A DNA stretch of 64,000 nucleotides from Nocardia sp. NBC_01329 (GTDB lineage Bacteria > Actinomycetota > Actinomycetes > Mycobacteriales > Mycobacteriaceae): positions 5,178,001 to 5,242,000 of the forward strand of contig NZ_CP108381.1 of assembly GCF_035956715.1 (NCBI RefSeq). The letters run 5' to 3'. Positions 1 through 7,993 of this stretch are shown here, piece after piece (the stretch's first letter is position 1; every line of letters begins with the position of its first letter). The translations under genes were made by a program, and so were the position numbers. Below the pieces are notes generated by a model. It was given only the letters and a program-made list of their open reading frames with translations. It was not told where the DNA came from and searched no databases.

Positions 1-1610
1 TCGTCGTTCGCATCGGCCATCAACGCCCTCCCCGCCACCTGCCCCTGCGCCAGCGCGTCCAGGAACGCCCGCGCCCACCGATCCACGTCATGGGCCAGGA
101 CCTGCCTGCGCAAGGAACGCATCCGGCGGCGGCGGGTTTCACGGTCGTCGGTGAGGGCGTCGACTATGGCGTCCTTCACGCTGTCGAGGTCGTGCGGGTT
201 GCACAGGTAGGACTGGCGGAGTTCGGCAGCGGCACCGGTGAATTCGCTGAGCACCAGAGTGCCGTTGAGGCCGGAGTGGCAGGCCACATATTCCTTGGCG
301 ACCAGGTTCATCCCGTCGCGCAGGGGAGTCACCAGCATGACGTCCGCGGCGACGAAGAAGGAGATGAGTTCTTCGCGGGCGATGGGGCGGTGCAGATAGT
401 GCACGACCGGGTAGCCGACCCGGGCGAACTCACCGTTGATGCGGCCGACCTGCCGTTCGATATCGCCGCGCATCTGGATATAGCTCTCGACCCGCTCCCG
501 GCTGGGGGTGGCCAGCTGCACCACCACGGTTTCGGACGGGTCGATACGGCCTTCGGCCAGCAGCTCCTCGAGGGCGTTGAGCCTGATGTCGATGCCTTTG
601 GTGTAGTCGAGGCGGTCGACGCCGAGCAGGATGTTCTTGGGACTGCCGAGTTCGGCGCGGATACGGGCGGCACGTTCACGGACAGAGCGGCGGCGGGAGT
701 GTTCGTCGAGACCGGCCGAGTCGATGGAGATCGGGAAGGCGCCGACCCGCACCGTCCGGAACCCGACCTGGACGACACCCATCTTCGATCGAACACCGAT
801 GGTGCCGCGGGAGGTGGGCTGTCCGGCCAGGCGCCGGGCCAGGTAGAGGAAGTTCTGCGCGCCGCCGGGCAAGTGGAAGCCGATCAGGTCGGCGCCGAGC
901 AGCCCTTCCACGATCTCGGTGCGCCACGGCATCTGCATGAACAGTTCCACGGGCGGGAAGGGAATGTGCAGGAAGAACCCGATGGTGAGATCGGGGCGCA
1001 GCATCCGCAGCATCTTGGGTACGAGCTGGAGCTGATAGTCCTGCACCCAGACTGTCGCCCCCTCGGCGGCGACTTTCGCGGTCTCCTCGGCGAAACGCCG
1101 ATTCACCTGCACGTAGGCCGACCACCAGGCTCGGTTGTAGACCGGACGGACGATAACGTCGTGGTACAACGGCCACAGGGTGGCGTTGGAGAAACCCTCG
1201 TAGTAGTGGGCGACCTCCTGCGCCGACAGCGGTACCGGAAACAGTTCCAGTCCGTCCTCGACGATGGGTTCGACGTCGACGTCCGGTACACCGGCCCAGC
1301 CGACCCAGGCGCCCCGATTGCTGCGCAGCACCGGTTCGAGTGCGGTCACCAGGCCACCGGGACTGCGCTTCCAGCGAGTGCTGCCGTCGGGCAGCTTCTC
1401 CAGATCGACCGGTAGCCGGTTGGCCACGACCACGAAGCCGGAACCGGCCCCGCGCTCGCGCAGAGGTTCGGCGTCCACCGCTTCGGGAAGAGCCTCGGCC
1501 GGATCGATCGGGCTCTCTACCGGCCCGGAACCGTTGTGGTCGCCGAGCCGGTCCGTGGACGCGGCGGTTTCATCCTCAGGGGTGGAATCGCTGGACGGCT
1601 GATCGGTCAT
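1..1610 (-). CDS. otsA: Trehalose-6-phosphate synthase, 3' end cut by window edge
   Basis: Makes trehalose-6-phosphate from a nucleotide-activated glucose and glucose-6-phosphate (GT20 family) in the cytoplasm. The minus-strand frame is open from an ATG at 1610 to the window edge. It shows the family landmarks in order: FVVVANRLPVDL, SPGGLVTALEP, WVQDYQLQLVPKMLR, FFLHIPFPP, GADLIGFH, GVDRLDYTKGID, TPLRDGMNLVAKE and LSEFTGAAAEL. About 40 N-terminal residues before the catalytic domain are acidic and low in complexity. The C-terminus ends just at or beyond base 1, so the stop codon is not seen. In M. tuberculosis otsA also lies beside the mce4 operon (Rv3490), which supports the synteny call. 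Confidence 0.95.
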   Translation of the reverse strand, partial: MTDQPSSDSTPEDETAASTDRLGDHNGSGPVESPIDPAEALPEAVDAEPLRERGAGSGFVVVANRLPVDLEKLPDGSTRWKRSPGGLVTALEPVLRSNRGAWVGWAGVPDVDVEPIVEDGLELFPVPLSAQEVAHYYEGFSNATLWPLYHDVIVRPVYNRAWWSAYVQVNRRFAEETAKVAAEGATVWVQDYQLQLVPKMLRMLRPDLTIGFFLHIPFPPVELFMQMPWRTEIVEGLLGADLIGFHLPGGAQNFLYLARRLAGQPTSRGTIGVRSKMGVVQVGFRTVRVGAFPISIDSAGLDEHSRRRSVRERAARIRAELGSPKNILLGVDRLDYTKGIDIRLNALEELLAEGRIDPSETVVVQLATPSRERVESYIQMRGDIERQVGRINGEFARVGYPVVHYLHRPIAREELISFFVAADVMLVTPLRDGMNLVAKEYVACHSGLNGTLVLSEFTGAAAELRQSYLCNPHDLDSVKDAIVDALTDDRETRRRRMRSLRRQVLAHDVDRWARAFLDALAQGQVAGRALMADAND

Positions 1611-1699
1611 CTGATCCACTCACGCATCCTTTGCGCGGCGCTGAACGCCATGTAGTTGTGTGTGGGTCCGCCGACGTCGCCGTTGGCGCCGGCGACTGT

Positions 1700-1870
1700 T
1701 TACTCGGTGCGGATTCCCGGGCCGATACCGAGCATCGACAGGAGCATCCGGCATTCATCGGCATCGGCGGCATAGGCGGCCACGACCCGCTGCGCCTGAC
1801 GAGCGGTCTCGTCGGCGAGGGGTTCCAGTTCGTCGTCGGCGATACCGTTGGCGCTGCTCTTCGCGGCCAT
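1700..1870 (-). CDS. Conserved small protein upstream of otsA (56 aa)
   Basis: A 56-residue protein starts at an ATG with a strong GGAGG ribosome site 6 bases upstream and ends at a TAA. It is acidic and probably helical (ADDELEPLADETARQAQRVVAAY), ending in LLSMLGIGPGIRTE. It has no signal peptide or membrane segment. It precedes otsA in the same direction with an 89-base gap, so the two may be co-transcribed. A protein of similar size (Rv3489) holds this place in M. tuberculosis. I do not know its function. The spacing of the ribosome site and its codon structure favour it over the overlapping longer frame at 1576-1911. Confidence 0.75.
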   Translation of the reverse strand: MAAKSSANGIADDELEPLADETARQAQRVVAAYAADADECRMLLSMLGIGPGIRTE

Positions 1871-2015
1871 CTCGATCCTCCCGGCAGGTGCGCTTGTATG
1901 TGAAATGACAATGGTATCTGCCCGGGGAAGAGGTCGCTCCCGCCGCGGGTAACGTGGCGGGGTCCGGAGGGGCTATACCGTTGGCAACAGAAACGATGAG
2001 GAAGGGGCCCGCAGC

Positions 2016-2849
2016 ATGCCGTTGGCCACGGTGAACGGAATATCGCTCAACTATCAGGTCAAGGGAGACCGCGCCAAGGGCACCGACGTCCGAGGCGGCG
2101 GCCCGCTGGTGGTGCTGATCATGGGCACCGGTAGTCCCGGCCGGGTGTGGGAACTGCACCAGGTGCCGGCATTGCTGGCCGCGGGATACCGGGTGTGCAC
2201 ATTCGACAACCGGGGTATCGCACCCACCTACGAGGCCGCCGACGGGATGACCATCCACGAGCTGGTGGCCGATACGGCAGCCCTGATCGAGTTCCTGGAC
2301 GAAGGGCCCGCGCATGTGGCCGGTACGTCGATGGGCGCCCGGGTGGCGCAGGAACTCGCCCTCGCCCGGCCCGAACTGGTGCGCAAGGCGGTGTTCCTGG
2401 CCGGGCACGGCCGGTTGGACCAGTTCCAGAAGACGCTGTCGCTGGGCGAGCACGAGATGGATACCGGCGATGTCCGGCTCCCGGCGAAGTACGACGCCGC
2501 GCTCACGGCAGTGATGAATCTCTCGCCGGCCACCATGGCCGATACGAACAAGGCGCGGGACTGGCTGGATCTGTTCGAGTTCACCGGCGGTCCGGTCCCC
2601 CCGGGTATCCGCGCGCAACGCCGGATGGACCACGATTTCGATCGGCTGCACGCCTACCGCGGTATCACCGTGCCGTGTCTGGCCGTCGGTTTCGCCGACG
2701 ATCGGATGATCCCGCCGTACCTGGCCAGAGAGGTCGCCGACGCTATTCCGGGCGGCCGCTACCAGGAGGTGCCCGACGCCGGGCATTACGGCTACCTGGA
2801 GCGCCCGGACGCGGTCAACAAGATCTTGCGGGAATTCTTCGCGTCGTGA
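2016..2849 (+). CDS. Alpha/beta-fold hydrolase
   Basis: A 277-residue single-domain alpha/beta hydrolase. A nucleophile elbow GTSMGA puts the catalytic Ser near residue 105, a VGFADDRMIPP segment supplies the acid, and DAGHYGYLE near the C-terminus supplies His about 257. The oxyanion-side motif is IMGTGSPGRVWE. It has no signal peptide, so it should be cytoplasmic. It lies about 150 bases upstream of an mbtH gene on the same strand, a pairing seen in peptide natural-product loci, but no synthetase is present here. The substrate cannot be inferred. The start is the ATG that begins the typical MPLATVNGISLNYQ strand, with an AGGAAGGGG ribosome site somewhat far upstream. Confidence 0.85.
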   Translation: MPLATVNGISLNYQVKGDRAKGTDVRGGGPLVVLIMGTGSPGRVWELHQVPALLAAGYRVCTFDNRGIAPTYEAADGMTIHELVADTAALIEFLDEGPAHVAGTSMGARVAQELALARPELVRKAVFLAGHGRLDQFQKTLSLGEHEMDTGDVRLPAKYDAALTAVMNLSPATMADTNKARDWLDLFEFTGGPVPPGIRAQRRMDHDFDRLHAYRGITVPCLAVGFADDRMIPPYLAREVADAIPGGRYQEVPDAGHYGYLERPDAVNKILREFFAS

Positions 2850-2998
2850 GGGGAGGGCCCACGGCTAACACCGAGCTTGCTAGTGTCGACACATTGTTTG
2901 GGTTCGCGACGCGGCAGCCGGATATCCAGACCCGAGCCGCCGGGGCGGGCCCACACAGATCCGAAACCCACAAGCCACGAGTACCCCAGTGAGGTGAA

Positions 2999-3229
2999 AT
3001 GAGCACCAACCCGTTCGACGACGAGGACGGCCGCTTCTTCGTTCTGGTCAACGACGAAGAACAGCACTCCCTGTGGCCCGCCTTCGCTGAAGTCCCCGCC
3101 GGCTGGCGGGTGGTCTTCGGTGAGGACAGTCGTGCCGCCTGTGTGGAGTACGTGGAGCAGAACTGGACCGATATGCGGCCCAAGAGCCTGCGTGACGCCA
3201 TGGCGGCGGACGAAGCGGCCCGCAAGTAG
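2999..3229 (+). CDS. MbtH-family protein (orphan)
   Basis: A 76-residue MbtH-like protein with the family signatures NPFDDEDGRFFVLVNDE, SLWPAF, VPAGWRVVFG and YVEQNWTDMRPKSLR. It includes the conserved Trp residues of the family. MbtH proteins bind adenylation domains of nonribosomal peptide synthetases and aid their folding or activity. No such synthetase is in this window, so this is an orphan that probably serves an enzyme encoded elsewhere. A GAGGTG ribosome site sits directly before the ATG, and an intrinsic terminator follows at 3312. The 149 bases before the gene may hold its own promoter. Confidence 0.93.
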   Translation: MSTNPFDDEDGRFFVLVNDEEQHSLWPAFAEVPAGWRVVFGEDSRAACVEYVEQNWTDMRPKSLRDAMAADEAARK

Positions 3230-3311
3230 GCCGATTCTCCACGGGCCCGGTCGGCAGTGCTCGACATTCTCGTGCGACATCCCTCCGGGGCTGACGCACA
3301 ACGGATGTTCG

Positions 3312-3331
3312 AGCCCGGTGGCCGGGCTTTT
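3312..3331 (+). terminator. Intrinsic terminator after mbtH
   Basis: AGCCCGG, a 3-base loop and CCGGGCT form a 7-bp perfect stem followed directly by TTTT. It lies 80 bases after the mbtH stop and ahead of the tRNA gene. Confidence 0.75.
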
Positions 3332-3399
3332 ACATTTCGCGAACTCGGGAAGCGCACCGTATGATCGGCTGCCGAGCGGCTGCATACGCGGTTCGCTCC

Positions 3400-3472
3400 G
3401 CCGCCTTGGCGCAACTGGCAGCGCAACGTACTTGTAATGCGTAGGTTGTGGGTTCGAGTCCCACAGGCGGCT
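3400..3472 (+). tRNA. tRNA-Thr (anticodon TGT)
   Basis: A full cloverleaf can be drawn: acceptor GCCGCCT pairs with AGGCGGC, the anticodon stem ACGTA/TGCGT (one G-T pair) encloses the loop CTTGTAA with anticodon TGT at 3433-3435, and the T-arm is GTGGG-TTCGAGT-CCCAC. The discriminator base is T, and CCA is not encoded. The anticodon reads ACA (Thr). Confidence 0.93.
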
Positions 3473-3479
3473 CCGTCGC

Positions 3480-3513
3480 ACTCCGGCTCACCGAACTGTC
3501 GGTGGGCCGGAGT
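3480..3513 (+). terminator. Hairpin downstream of tRNA-Thr
   Basis: A 15-bp stem with one G-T pair (arms at 3480-3494 and 3499-3513, loop 4 bases), followed by ACTTTTC. It sits 8 bases after the tRNA and 12 bases before the HNH gene, as expected of a terminator for the tRNA transcript. Confidence 0.7.
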
Positions 3514-3525
3514 ACTTTTCGCGCC

Positions 3526-3930
3526 ATGAGGCACTGCCGGGGGTGTTCAGCGCAGTTGATCAAGCGCAGCCAGAAGTTGTACTGCACGACCAAATGCCAG
3601 CAAGCCGTGCAACGTGCGGAGAAGACCCGGCTGTGGCTGGCTACAGGCGAGGCCGAAGTGGGCAGCTATCAGGGTCACTACATACGCGAGTATCTAGCGC
3701 AGGCGCAGGACGGTCGCTGCGCGGTCTGTGGGATCGGCGACGAGTGGCACGGAAAGCCGCTCGCATTCGTACTCGATCACATCGACGGCGACCCAACCAC
3801 CCACCGGAGGGAGAATCTGCGCCTGATCTGCCCGAACTGCGACTCACAGCTGCCGACCTACAAGAGCCGTAATCGCGGCCGGGGCCGGCACTTGCGGCGA
3901 ACACGCTATGCACGCGGCCAGTCCTACTGA
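3526..3930 (+). CDS. HNH endonuclease-like protein
   Basis: A 134-residue protein. The N-terminus has a small Cys-rich zinc-ribbon-like segment (CRGC then CTTKCQQA). The C-terminal HNH fold shows CAVCG, LDHIDGDPTTHRRENLRLICPNCDSQ and so carries the catalytic His, Asn and structural Cys pairs. The tail is basic (RNRGRGRHLRRTRYARG), suiting DNA contact. The ATG at 3526 is chosen because a longer frame would run back into the tRNA. Such small HNH proteins occur in phages, in homing elements and as free-standing genes. Its place directly behind a tRNA hints at an old integration remnant, but no integrase or att repeat is visible. Confidence 0.8.
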   Translation: MRHCRGCSAQLIKRSQKLYCTTKCQQAVQRAEKTRLWLATGEAEVGSYQGHYIREYLAQAQDGRCAVCGIGDEWHGKPLAFVLDHIDGDPTTHRRENLRLICPNCDSQLPTYKSRNRGRGRHLRRTRYARGQSY

Positions 3931-3965
3931 TCAGGGTCGGGCCGCGCGGGAAATGCTGACAGCGG

Positions 3966-4451
3966 TCAGATCGGGTTGACCGAAGCCACCAGCCACCGGT
4001 CGTCGGATTTGTCCAGCGCAACCCGGACGCGGCTGCCCGTGGTGGTGCCCTGCGGGCTCTCCTTGCTGGTGGTCACCTGGTTCAGGAAGAGCAGTACTAC
4101 GGCGTGCGCGCGGTCGGCGGAGACGACTCCCCCGGCCTGACTGGTCGCCTTGACCGTCAGTTCCTTCTCCTTGGCACCGGGGACGATCGCCTTGTCGATC
4201 AGCTCGAGGTAGTCGGCCTTGAAATCGGGGGCGAGGTCCTCGGCGGTCTTGGGTAGCTCTTTGTCCACCGTCTGGAATTCGTAGCTGAACATGGCCGACA
4301 CCGTGCGGGTCGCCGCGGCCACCGCGTCGGTGCGGGACTGTTCGGACTGCCGGTAATCCCAGTACCGGTAGCCGCCGATACCGGCCACCACCGCCGCCGC
4401 GACCACCACCACCGCGGTGAGCCCGAACAGGATCTTGTTACGCACGCTCAT
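3966..4451 (-). CDS. Mce-associated membrane protein (last gene of mce4 operon)
   Basis: A 161-residue protein with one N-terminal membrane anchor (about residues 8-30, LFGLTAVVVVAAAVVAGIGG) and a periplasm-side NTF2/SnoaL-like domain (VSAMFSYEF, ADYLELIDKAIVPGA, AHAVVLLFLNQVT, WLVASVNPI). Mce-associated proteins are thought to stabilise or assist the Mce transport complex in the cell envelope. It is the last gene of the mce4 operon, 34 bases after the preceding Mce-associated gene, and matches Rv3492c by position. Confidence 0.88.
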   Translation of the reverse strand: MSVRNKILFGLTAVVVVAAAVVAGIGGYRYWDYRQSEQSRTDAVAAATRTVSAMFSYEFQTVDKELPKTAEDLAPDFKADYLELIDKAIVPGAKEKELTVKATSQAGGVVSADRAHAVVLLFLNQVTTSKESPQGTTTGSRVRVALDKSDDRWLVASVNPI

Positions 4452-4485
4452 ACTCGTGTCCTCTCGGCATGAAGAGTTGTTCCGT

Positions 4486-5259
4486 TCATGCCACGAACTT
4501 CACGTCCGAAGCGGTCAGCGTGCCGTCGTCGGCCCGCTGCACGGTCACCCGGAACCGATAGAACCGCTGCTGCTGGTCCTGTGATCCCGCGTTGGTGAGC
4601 GTCTGCTTCGCCGCGACCAGGATCACCGCGGATTTCTCGTCATCGCTTTCGACCGCCGCCTCGACGACCTCGCCGGTGGAGACGACCTTGGCCTGTTTGA
4701 CGATTTCGGTGAACGGGTCCACCCGGCCGTCGAACTCGGTTCTGAAATCACCGGAGGCCATGGTGAGGATGCGGTCGATATCTTCCTTGGCGGTATCGGC
4801 CCGGATGGTGGTCAGGTTGAGCACCGTCTGCCGTGCGGTCGCCACGTATTCGGAGCGGCGCTCGTCGCGCTGCTGGGTGGACTGTACGGCCAGCACCGAG
4901 ACCACGGCCGCGCCGACCAGGCCGAGCACCAGCACCGCGGCCGCGGTGAGCGCGGCGATCCGCTTCCAGGACCGGGTCGCGGCGACTTCCGGTTCGCTCG
5001 GATCGGCGTCGTCGACCGCGGCATTCTCCTCGCCGTCGGCCTTGTCCAGCCGTACGGTTTCGGCCGGGGAATCCGCTGCGCCATCTACCGTGGTTTCGCC
5101 GGCGACGATCTTCCCGGTAGTGGCCTCGGTACCGGAATCCGGCCTGGTACCAGCGGCGCCGGTCTCGAGTTTCTCGGTTGCCGCGGCTTCGGCCGGCGGT
5201 GGGCCCGCCGTCCGGCTGGCCCGCCTGCGGGTACGGCCGGGGTCCTTGGTCTCGCTCAT
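4486..5259 (-). CDS. Mce-associated membrane protein with long acidic N-terminus
   Basis: A 257-residue protein. Residues 1 to about 100 are a charged, Ala/Thr/Glu-rich cytoplasmic stretch with a basic run (RTRRRASRTAG). One membrane segment follows (IAALTAAAVLVLGLVGAAVVSVLAV), then an extracytoplasmic NTF2-like domain (YVATARQTVLNLTTI, DFRTEFDGRVDPF, RFYRFRVTVQRADDGTL). The ATG at 5259 overlaps the mce4F stop by four bases (ATGA), which settles the start over an upstream in-frame ATG. It corresponds to Rv3493c and is a probable accessory of the Mce4 complex. Confidence 0.88.
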   Translation of the reverse strand: MSETKDPGRTRRRASRTAGPPPAEAAATEKLETGAAGTRPDSGTEATTGKIVAGETTVDGAADSPAETVRLDKADGEENAAVDDADPSEPEVAATRSWKRIAALTAAAVLVLGLVGAAVVSVLAVQSTQQRDERRSEYVATARQTVLNLTTIRADTAKEDIDRILTMASGDFRTEFDGRVDPFTEIVKQAKVVSTGEVVEAAVESDDEKSAVILVAAKQTLTNAGSQDQQQRFYRFRVTVQRADDGTLTASDVKFVA

Positions 5260-6722
5260 CGTTGCTGCTCCTCGAACATTGCCTGCCAATCCGCGGGCAC
5301 GGTGCCCGAACCGCCGGGGGCGATATCGCCCTGACGGTAGCTGCCTCCATCGGTGCCGGTGTAGACCCCGCTGGCCGGATCGTAGGAGAGAGCGGCGGCG
5401 GGGGTGCTTGCGCCCGAGAAACTAGCAGGTGCCGCGGGTACTCCCGCAACCCCCGGCGGCGCATCGGGCGCGGAAGCGGGCGCCACCGGTCCGGGCGGTT
5501 CGGTCGGGGCCACCGGCTGCGGCGGCCCGAACGGCGGGTTGGTCCCCATCGGAACGTAACCGGTGCGGCACAATTCGGGCGACGGCGCCCGGCGACCGGG
5601 ATATTCCATACACGGCGTATTGCGGATGCCGCGCACTGCGGTCTTATCGTCCTGCGGCACCTTGCAGTACAGGCCCTTCGGCGTGTCGGGGGTGTCGAGT
5701 TCGGACGGATCACGACGCTGGTCCGGCGGCAGGAAGCCGGTGGTGCAGGGCGGCGGATCGTTGAGCACGGTCATGAAGTCGACCAGCGCGCCGTATTCCA
5801 TCGGCCCGCGCACTGCGGTGAGCAGGGCGGCGATCAGCGGCGGATACACCACCAGGATCTGTTCCAGACCGGAGTGGTAGGTGACGCCGACTTGCCCCAG
5901 GCTCACCAGATTGTTCAGCAGCAGCGGCAGCGTCGGCCGCAGGTCGTCGAACTGCCGAGTCACTCGCTCCAGCGCCGCCGGACCGTTGGCGAGGATGCTG
6001 CGCAGCGCTGGATCGTGAGCGCGCAGGGTATCGGTGACGGTCGCCAGGTCCCGGGTCCACGAACGGATCGCGGCATCGGAGGTCACCTGAGTGTCCAGCA
6101 ACGGGCCGATCTGCTCGATCAGCTGTTTGGTCGGCCCGACATTGTCGTTGGCTTCTTGGACCAGCAGCGAGGCGGAGTCGAGGAAACGCTGCAGATCCGG
6201 CCCGGCGCCGTTGAATGCCCGGAACGCCTCGTCGATGACCTGCCGCAGCCGGGTGTCGGCGACACTGGCCAGCAACCGGTCGGCCTGGTCCAGCAGTGCG
6301 CCCACATCCTGTGGGAGCTCGGTCCGGTCCACCGGGATCACACTGCCGTCGTACAGGTTGGCATCACCGGGATCCGGCGGCGGAACCAGATCGACGTACT
6401 GCTCACCGATTGCCGACACACTGCGGACCAGCGCCGAGGAATCGGCGGGGATCTTGTAGTCGCTGTCGACCGACAACTTCGCTTCGACGCCCTCGCTGGT
6501 GAGCCGCACTTCGTGGACCACACCGACGTTGGTGCCGCGGAAGGCGACATTGGCGTTCTGGTAGAGGCCGCCGGTGGCGGCCAGTTCCACCGTGACGTCA
6601 TAGCGACCGATCCCGAGCATCGCCGGAACACCCACATAGGTGCCGCCCATGACGGCGAGACCGACCACGGTGAGGATCGCGAAGATCGTCAGCTGGATAC
6701 GAACGAATCGGGTGAGCGTCAC
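5256..6722 (-). CDS. mce4F: Mce4F, MCE-family sterol importer subunit
   Basis: A 488-residue protein with an N-terminal membrane anchor (residues about 9-30), an MCE/MlaD domain (YDVTVELAATGGLYQNANVAFRG, VGVVHEVRL), a long helical region, and a Pro/Ala/Gly-rich tail from about residue 390. Mce subunits form an extracytoplasmic conduit that carries lipid, here sterol, to the YrbE permease. The tail is low-complexity and probably disordered in the envelope. The start overlaps the mce4E stop by four bases. Confidence 0.93.
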   Translation of the reverse strand: MTLTRFVRIQLTIFAILTVVGLAVMGGTYVGVPAMLGIGRYDVTVELAATGGLYQNANVAFRGTNVGVVHEVRLTSEGVEAKLSVDSDYKIPADSSALVRSVSAIGEQYVDLVPPPDPGDANLYDGSVIPVDRTELPQDVGALLDQADRLLASVADTRLRQVIDEAFRAFNGAGPDLQRFLDSASLLVQEANDNVGPTKQLIEQIGPLLDTQVTSDAAIRSWTRDLATVTDTLRAHDPALRSILANGPAALERVTRQFDDLRPTLPLLLNNLVSLGQVGVTYHSGLEQILVVYPPLIAALLTAVRGPMEYGALVDFMTVLNDPPPCTTGFLPPDQRRDPSELDTPDTPKGLYCKVPQDDKTAVRGIRNTPCMEYPGRRAPSPELCRTGYVPMGTNPPFGPPQPVAPTEPPGPVAPASAPDAPPGVAGVPAAPASFSGASTPAAALSYDPASGVYTGTDGGSYRQGDIAPGGSGTVPADWQAMFEEQQR

Positions 6723-7993
6723 CGGCCCTCGCCCCCTTGCGGCTGCTGCCCGGGCATCGGCACGGTCAATCCGGGAATGGCGGGCAGGCCGGGAATCGGC
6801 GGTAGCCCCGGAATAGTGGGTTGCGGCTGTGCACCGGCGGCGGGCGCGCCGGGCGGAGGCGCCAGCGGTGCGGTCAGCGGGTTGCCCTGCTGGCCGGCGG
6901 CTCCGGCCACCTGACCGAGTGCCACTTCGACGCCGCCGAACATGCCGCCGAGCCCGGTGCCGGTGAGGAAGTTGGAATCCAGCCGGGCGCCGGTGAGATC
7001 GACGGTCATGAAGAGGTTCAGGTAGTCGCCCTTGATCGCTTTGTCCAGATTCTTCAGCGGGAACGGAAAAGAGGCGATGATCTTGAGCGATTCGGTGAGA
7101 TCGGCGCCGGTGTCGGCGAGGGTCTGTAGGACCGGAGCCAGGTTCGCCAGGTTCGCCTTCAGATCGTCACCGCTGGCGGCGATCAGGCGGTTCACCACAT
7201 CACTGAGCTCACCCAGTTTCGTGATGGTGGTGGTGATGTTCTGCCGACGGTCGGCGAGCACGGTCAGCGCCGGATGGATCTCCTCGATGGCGGCGGCCAC
7301 CACATCGGTCTGCTGAACGAATTGTCCGCTGACCCGGTCCAAACCTTCCATCGCGGCGATGATGTCGTTGCGCTGCCCGTCGAGATTGCGGATCAGATCG
7401 TTCATCTGCGGGATCAGATCACGTACCTCGTCCTCGTTGCCGACGAGCGCTTTGTTGAGTTCGCCGGTGATGTTCTCCAGCTGCGAGATACCGCCGCCGT
7501 TGAGCACCACCGACAGCGAGGACAACACCTGCTCGGTCGTCGGGTAGACCCCGGCGCGGTCCAGCGGGATGACATCGCCTGCGGCGAGCCGGCCCTGTGG
7601 TGCCACATCGGCGGGCGGGGCCAGCTCGACGTGGTTACTGCCCAGGAGACTCGTCTGACCGATCTTGGCGGTCGCATTGGCCGGCAGCATCACATCGGGG
7701 TTAAGCGAGACGGTGACCAGCGCGTGCCAGTCCTCCACCTCGATATCGGTGACCGTGCCGACCGCGACATCGTCGACCCGCACGGGTGAGTTCCGGGTCA
7801 GCGTCGTCACGTTCGGCATCTGGATCCGGACCTGATAGGAGCCCTCGCCGGTGCCCTCGGTACCGGGCATCGGCAACGAGTTGAGTCCGTCGTACTGGCA
7901 GCCGGTGGCCGACAGCGCCAACGCCAGCCCGACGGCCACCGCCGCGATCCGGTGCCGGGCGCCCGGCAGCCGCAACTCGGGCCGGCGCATCAT
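6719..7993 (-). CDS. mce4E: Mce4E, lipoprotein subunit of the Mce4 importer (LprN-like)
   Basis: A 424-residue protein. A signal peptide ends in the lipobox LSATGC, so it should be lipid-anchored, as Mce-E proteins typically are. The MCE domain follows (YQVRIQMPNVTTLTRNSPVRVDDVAVG), then a helical domain and a Pro/Gly-rich tail (PTIPGLPPIPGLPAIPGL). The ATG at 7993 overlaps the mce4D stop (ATGA). A much longer upstream frame is rejected because it runs inside mce4D and would bury the signal peptide. Confidence 0.94.
   Translation of the reverse strand: MMRRPELRLPGARHRIAAVAVGLALALSATGCQYDGLNSLPMPGTEGTGEGSYQVRIQMPNVTTLTRNSPVRVDDVAVGTVTDIEVEDWHALVTVSLNPDVMLPANATAKIGQTSLLGSNHVELAPPADVAPQGRLAAGDVIPLDRAGVYPTTEQVLSSLSVVLNGGGISQLENITGELNKALVGNEDEVRDLIPQMNDLIRNLDGQRNDIIAAMEGLDRVSGQFVQQTDVVAAAIEEIHPALTVLADRRQNITTTITKLGELSDVVNRLIAASGDDLKANLANLAPVLQTLADTGADLTESLKIIASFPFPLKNLDKAIKGDYLNLFMTVDLTGARLDSNFLTGTGLGGMFGGVEVALGQVAGAAGQQGNPLTAPLAPPPGAPAAGAQPQPTIPGLPPIPGLPAIPGLTVPMPGQQPQGGEGR

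Noticed and set aside
90..1415. Long plus-strand open frame opposite otsA
   Set aside because: It is the antisense shadow of otsA, whose minus-strand frame has all family motifs.
1576..1911. 111-residue minus-strand frame over the small gene upstream of otsA
   Set aside because: Pro/Arg/Ser-rich shadow composition and no ribosome site; the 56-residue frame at 1700-1870 has a strong one.
3448..3525. N-terminal extension of the HNH protein
   Set aside because: It would run through the tRNA and the hairpin behind it.
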